A DNA stretch of 64,000 bases, taken from Desulfovibrio sp. Its GTDB lineage: Bacteria; Desulfobacterota; Desulfovibrionia; Desulfovibrionales; Desulfovibrionaceae. Position numbers and translations under genes: made by a program. Below the pieces are notes generated by a model. The model ran no database searches and was not told the DNA's origin. It saw nothing but the letters and a program-made list of their open reading frames with translations. Shown in pieces: positions 62,168 through 64,000 of the stretch. The DNA lies in NCBI RefSeq assembly GCF_019422935.1, contig NZ_JAHZCJ010000012.1, positions 72,638 to 136,637 of the forward strand, in the 5' to 3' direction. Numbering within the stretch: position 1 is the stretch's first letter; every line of letters begins with the position of its first letter.

Positions 62168-63262
62168 ATGAAACCAGCCCTAAATCCCCTTCCTCTCCTT
62201 CTGCTTTTTTTTCTGCTCGCCCTTGGGGCCTGCTCGCAGGACGACAGCAAAAAAAATGCTGTGCCGCCTGCTCCCGTGCGGGTTGAAGCCGTTACACGGG
62301 CTGATGTGCCGCGTCAGCTGCACGCTGTGGGCAATGTGCGGGCTTCCGCCTCTGTGGGCGTAAAGCCGCGTGTAACGGGCGAGATTCAGCAGGTTCACTT
62401 TACCGAAGGGCAGGATGTGCGCGAGGGCGACTCGCTTATCACCATTGACCCCCGCCCCTTTGAGGCCGCGCTGCGCGAAAAGAAGGGGCAACTTGCCAAA
62501 TCGCAGGCGCAGCTTGCCAAAGCCCAGGACGACATGAGCCGTTACGGCAAGCTGGTGGGGGGCGGCTACGTAAGCCGCGATGCCTATGAGAAGACCGCGA
62601 CCGATGCGGCGGCCCTGCGCGCCACGGTGCAGTCTGACAAGGCAGCCGTAGAAAGCGCTGCTCTTGATCTCAGCTACTGCACGGTGGTGGCTCCCATCAG
62701 CGGGCGCGTGGGCGCGCTCAATGTGGACAAAGGCAACATGGTCAAATCGGCTGACGCCACAGTTATTGTCAGCATAGACACGCTTTCGCCCATTTATGTG
62801 GGCTTTTCTGTGCCAGAGGTGCACCTGCCTGTCATTATAGAACAGATGGCGCGAGCAACGGTGCCGGTTTCCGCAACGCCTGCCGGGGGCGCGGCGGAAA
62901 AGGGCTTTCTCACCCTTGTGGACAATACGGTGGACACGCGCACCGGCACCATCCGGCTGCGCGCCACCTTTGAAAACAGTCAGCGCCGTCTGTGGCCGGG
63001 GCAGTTTGTGCAGGTGGAGTTGCCGCTGGGCATGGCCGCCGGGGCGCTGACCGTGCCCACACGGGCCGTGCAGTCTGGCAGGGAAGAATCCTACGTGTAC
63101 GTGGTGGATAAGGACAGCCGAGCCAGCTACCGCAAGGTGAGGCCGCTGTTTGAATACGCTGACCATACGGTTGTGGACGGTGAGGTGGCCGAAGGCGACA
63201 AAATTGTGGTGGATGGTCAGGTGCGGCTGGCTCCGGGCCTGATGGTCAAAATCATGGACTAA
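62168..63262 (+). CDS. RND-type membrane fusion lipoprotein (AcrA/MdtA-like)
   Basis: The 364-residue protein has a lipoprotein signal (LLLFFLLALGAC, lipobox Cys22), then VRASASVGVKPRVTGEIQQVHFTEGQDVREGDSLITID (first lipoyl half), a helical hairpin (about 100-160), the second lipoyl half YCTVVAPISGRVGALNVDKGNMVK, and a beta-barrel and membrane-proximal domain. It would link an RND pump to an outer-membrane channel. No pump gene follows in the window. ATG 62168 starts the signal peptide. Confidence 0.9.
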   Translation: MKPALNPLPLLLLFFLLALGACSQDDSKKNAVPPAPVRVEAVTRADVPRQLHAVGNVRASASVGVKPRVTGEIQQVHFTEGQDVREGDSLITIDPRPFEAALREKKGQLAKSQAQLAKAQDDMSRYGKLVGGGYVSRDAYEKTATDAAALRATVQSDKAAVESAALDLSYCTVVAPISGRVGALNVDKGNMVKSADATVIVSIDTLSPIYVGFSVPEVHLPVIIEQMARATVPVSATPAGGAAEKGFLTLVDNTVDTRTGTIRLRATFENSQRRLWPGQFVQVELPLGMAAGALTVPTRAVQSGREESYVYVVDKDSRASYRKVRPLFEYADHTVVDGEVAEGDKIVVDGQVRLAPGLMVKIMD

Positions 63263-63417
63263 AATTTTGCGAAAGCAAACCAGAGCCGCGCACAACGGCC
63301 TGATATTTGCATATTTTCGGGCAATACCAACAGGCGGTCAATTTTTCCACATGGCCGCCGCGCGCTCAAGCGCGAGTGCAATGACGCAGCACTGCGTCAA
63401 GCCTGAGGAGAAGCCCG

Positions 63418-63747
63418 ATGGAACTGGAATTCCGTTTTCGCAATAATGATCTGGGGCCTGTTTTTCCTACCTTTCAGGAAAGGGTCAACTCCATGCTGCC
63501 CGTGAACAGGGCAGAAAGTACCCCAGCGGCCCCGGCGGCGCCCGCTGACGATGACGTCAGCACCTCAGCAGCGCCGGTTCTGGAACAGACTGTTCCCGGC
63601 ACTCCGCACATGCTCAATTCTGATGAAATGCGCCAGGCGCTTGCCCAGGTGGAGCAGGAAGCCATGCAGCACAGTCAGGATCTTGTGCAGGTGCATAGCG
63701 GCCTGAACGAGCAGCGCGTTGCGCGTTTGCTGGGCCTGCTGGACTAG
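63418..63747 (+). CDS. Small protein of unknown function
   Basis: The 109-residue protein has an N-terminal MELEFRFRNNDLGPVFPTFQERVNSML segment, a Pro/Ala/Asp linker (about 34-65), and a C-terminal helix (SDEMRQALAQVEQEAMQHSQDLVQVHSGLNEQRVARLLGLL). There is no signal peptide or membrane helix. The C-terminal end resembles small regulators that carry a conserved L-x-x-LL tail, but no family is recognised. GAGGAG precedes the ATG. A terminator follows. Confidence 0.65.
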   Translation: MELEFRFRNNDLGPVFPTFQERVNSMLPVNRAESTPAAPAAPADDDVSTSAAPVLEQTVPGTPHMLNSDEMRQALAQVEQEAMQHSQDLVQVHSGLNEQRVARLLGLLD

Positions 63748-63838
63748 ACCGGAGCGGCCCTCGCCTCAACGGAGCAATTTCTAAAGAAAATTGCTCACCC
63801 CGGTATTTCGCCTGATGGCAGATTGCTCAAATAAATAT

Positions 63839-63862
63839 CCCCCGGCTTAGCCGGGGGTTTTT
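63839..63862 (+). terminator. Terminator after the 109-residue protein gene
   Basis: CCCCCGG and CCGGGGG pair with inner bases around CTTAG and are followed by five T. A second hairpin, GAGCAATTT/AAATTGCTC (63772-63796), lies just upstream. Confidence 0.85.
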
Positions 63863-64000
63863 CATATGCGCCTGTAAGGCTCTCTTACCAGCTGCGCCCT
63901 AGCAGGCGCATGTACGATCTGACATTTGCATTTCTGTTACTTGCGGCCCGTAAACGGGCTTCCTGGGTACGGGAGACTCAGTTGATCCCCGAGTTTATCT

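Overview
The window comes from a sulfate-reducing deltaproteobacterium of the Desulfovibrio type. The evidence is the gene set: hypA/hypB for NiFe hydrogenase maturation, rubrerythrin, a two-cluster ferredoxin, a futalosine-type menaquinone prenyltransferase, speA, and many short Desulfovibrio-style operons on GC-rich DNA. Species cannot be fixed from the sequence alone.

Bases 1-17037 hold a compact phage-like block. A leftward cI/LexA-type repressor faces an AT-rich control region. Rightward follow a small ORF, a Mor-like activator, an endolysin and holin, a DUF2730 protein, and a complete short-tailed (podovirus-like) head and tail set: large terminase, portal, scaffold, capsid, adaptor, fibre, nozzle and internal virion protein. 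No integrase, replication gene or large ejection protein is visible. The block ends directly against a chaperone operon. It is either the late half of a prophage whose left arm lies outside the window, or a domesticated particle such as a gene transfer agent.

Bases 17.2-31.6 kb are core genome: cbpA-cbpM-clpB, a periplasmic HAD phosphatase, a glycerol-dehydrogenase-like enzyme, ftsY, a two-helix membrane protein and murJ (leftward), queF, then mogA-ubiA/mqnP-darP. A tRNA-Thr(GGT) with its promoter and terminator sits at 31.7 kb.

Bases 31.9-46 kb carry a K+ channel, a ybhGFSR-type ABC exporter, several exported proteins of unknown role, a SPOR protein, hypA-hypB, and a TPR/AMIN gene pair. Bases 46-57 kb carry ctpA-polysaccharide deacetylase-ndk-proC, rubrerythrin with a possible PerR operator, a cupin/YigZ pair, an operon encoding a YkgJ-type protein, an unknown 130-residue protein and a TPR protein, a ferredoxin, and a DegP-type protease.

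Bases 56.5-64 kb hold cobT overlapping an orphan OppF-type ATPase, then 1.3 kb without genes, then speA, an RND-type membrane fusion lipoprotein and a small unknown protein. The non-coding 1.3 kb contains two different repeat families. In the larger one, two copies 289 bp apart keep their flanks and loop, while a perfect 16-bp stem is replaced by a different perfect 16-bp stem. This covariation points to a structured RNA or DNA element and, with the podoviral block, is the most interesting part of the window.
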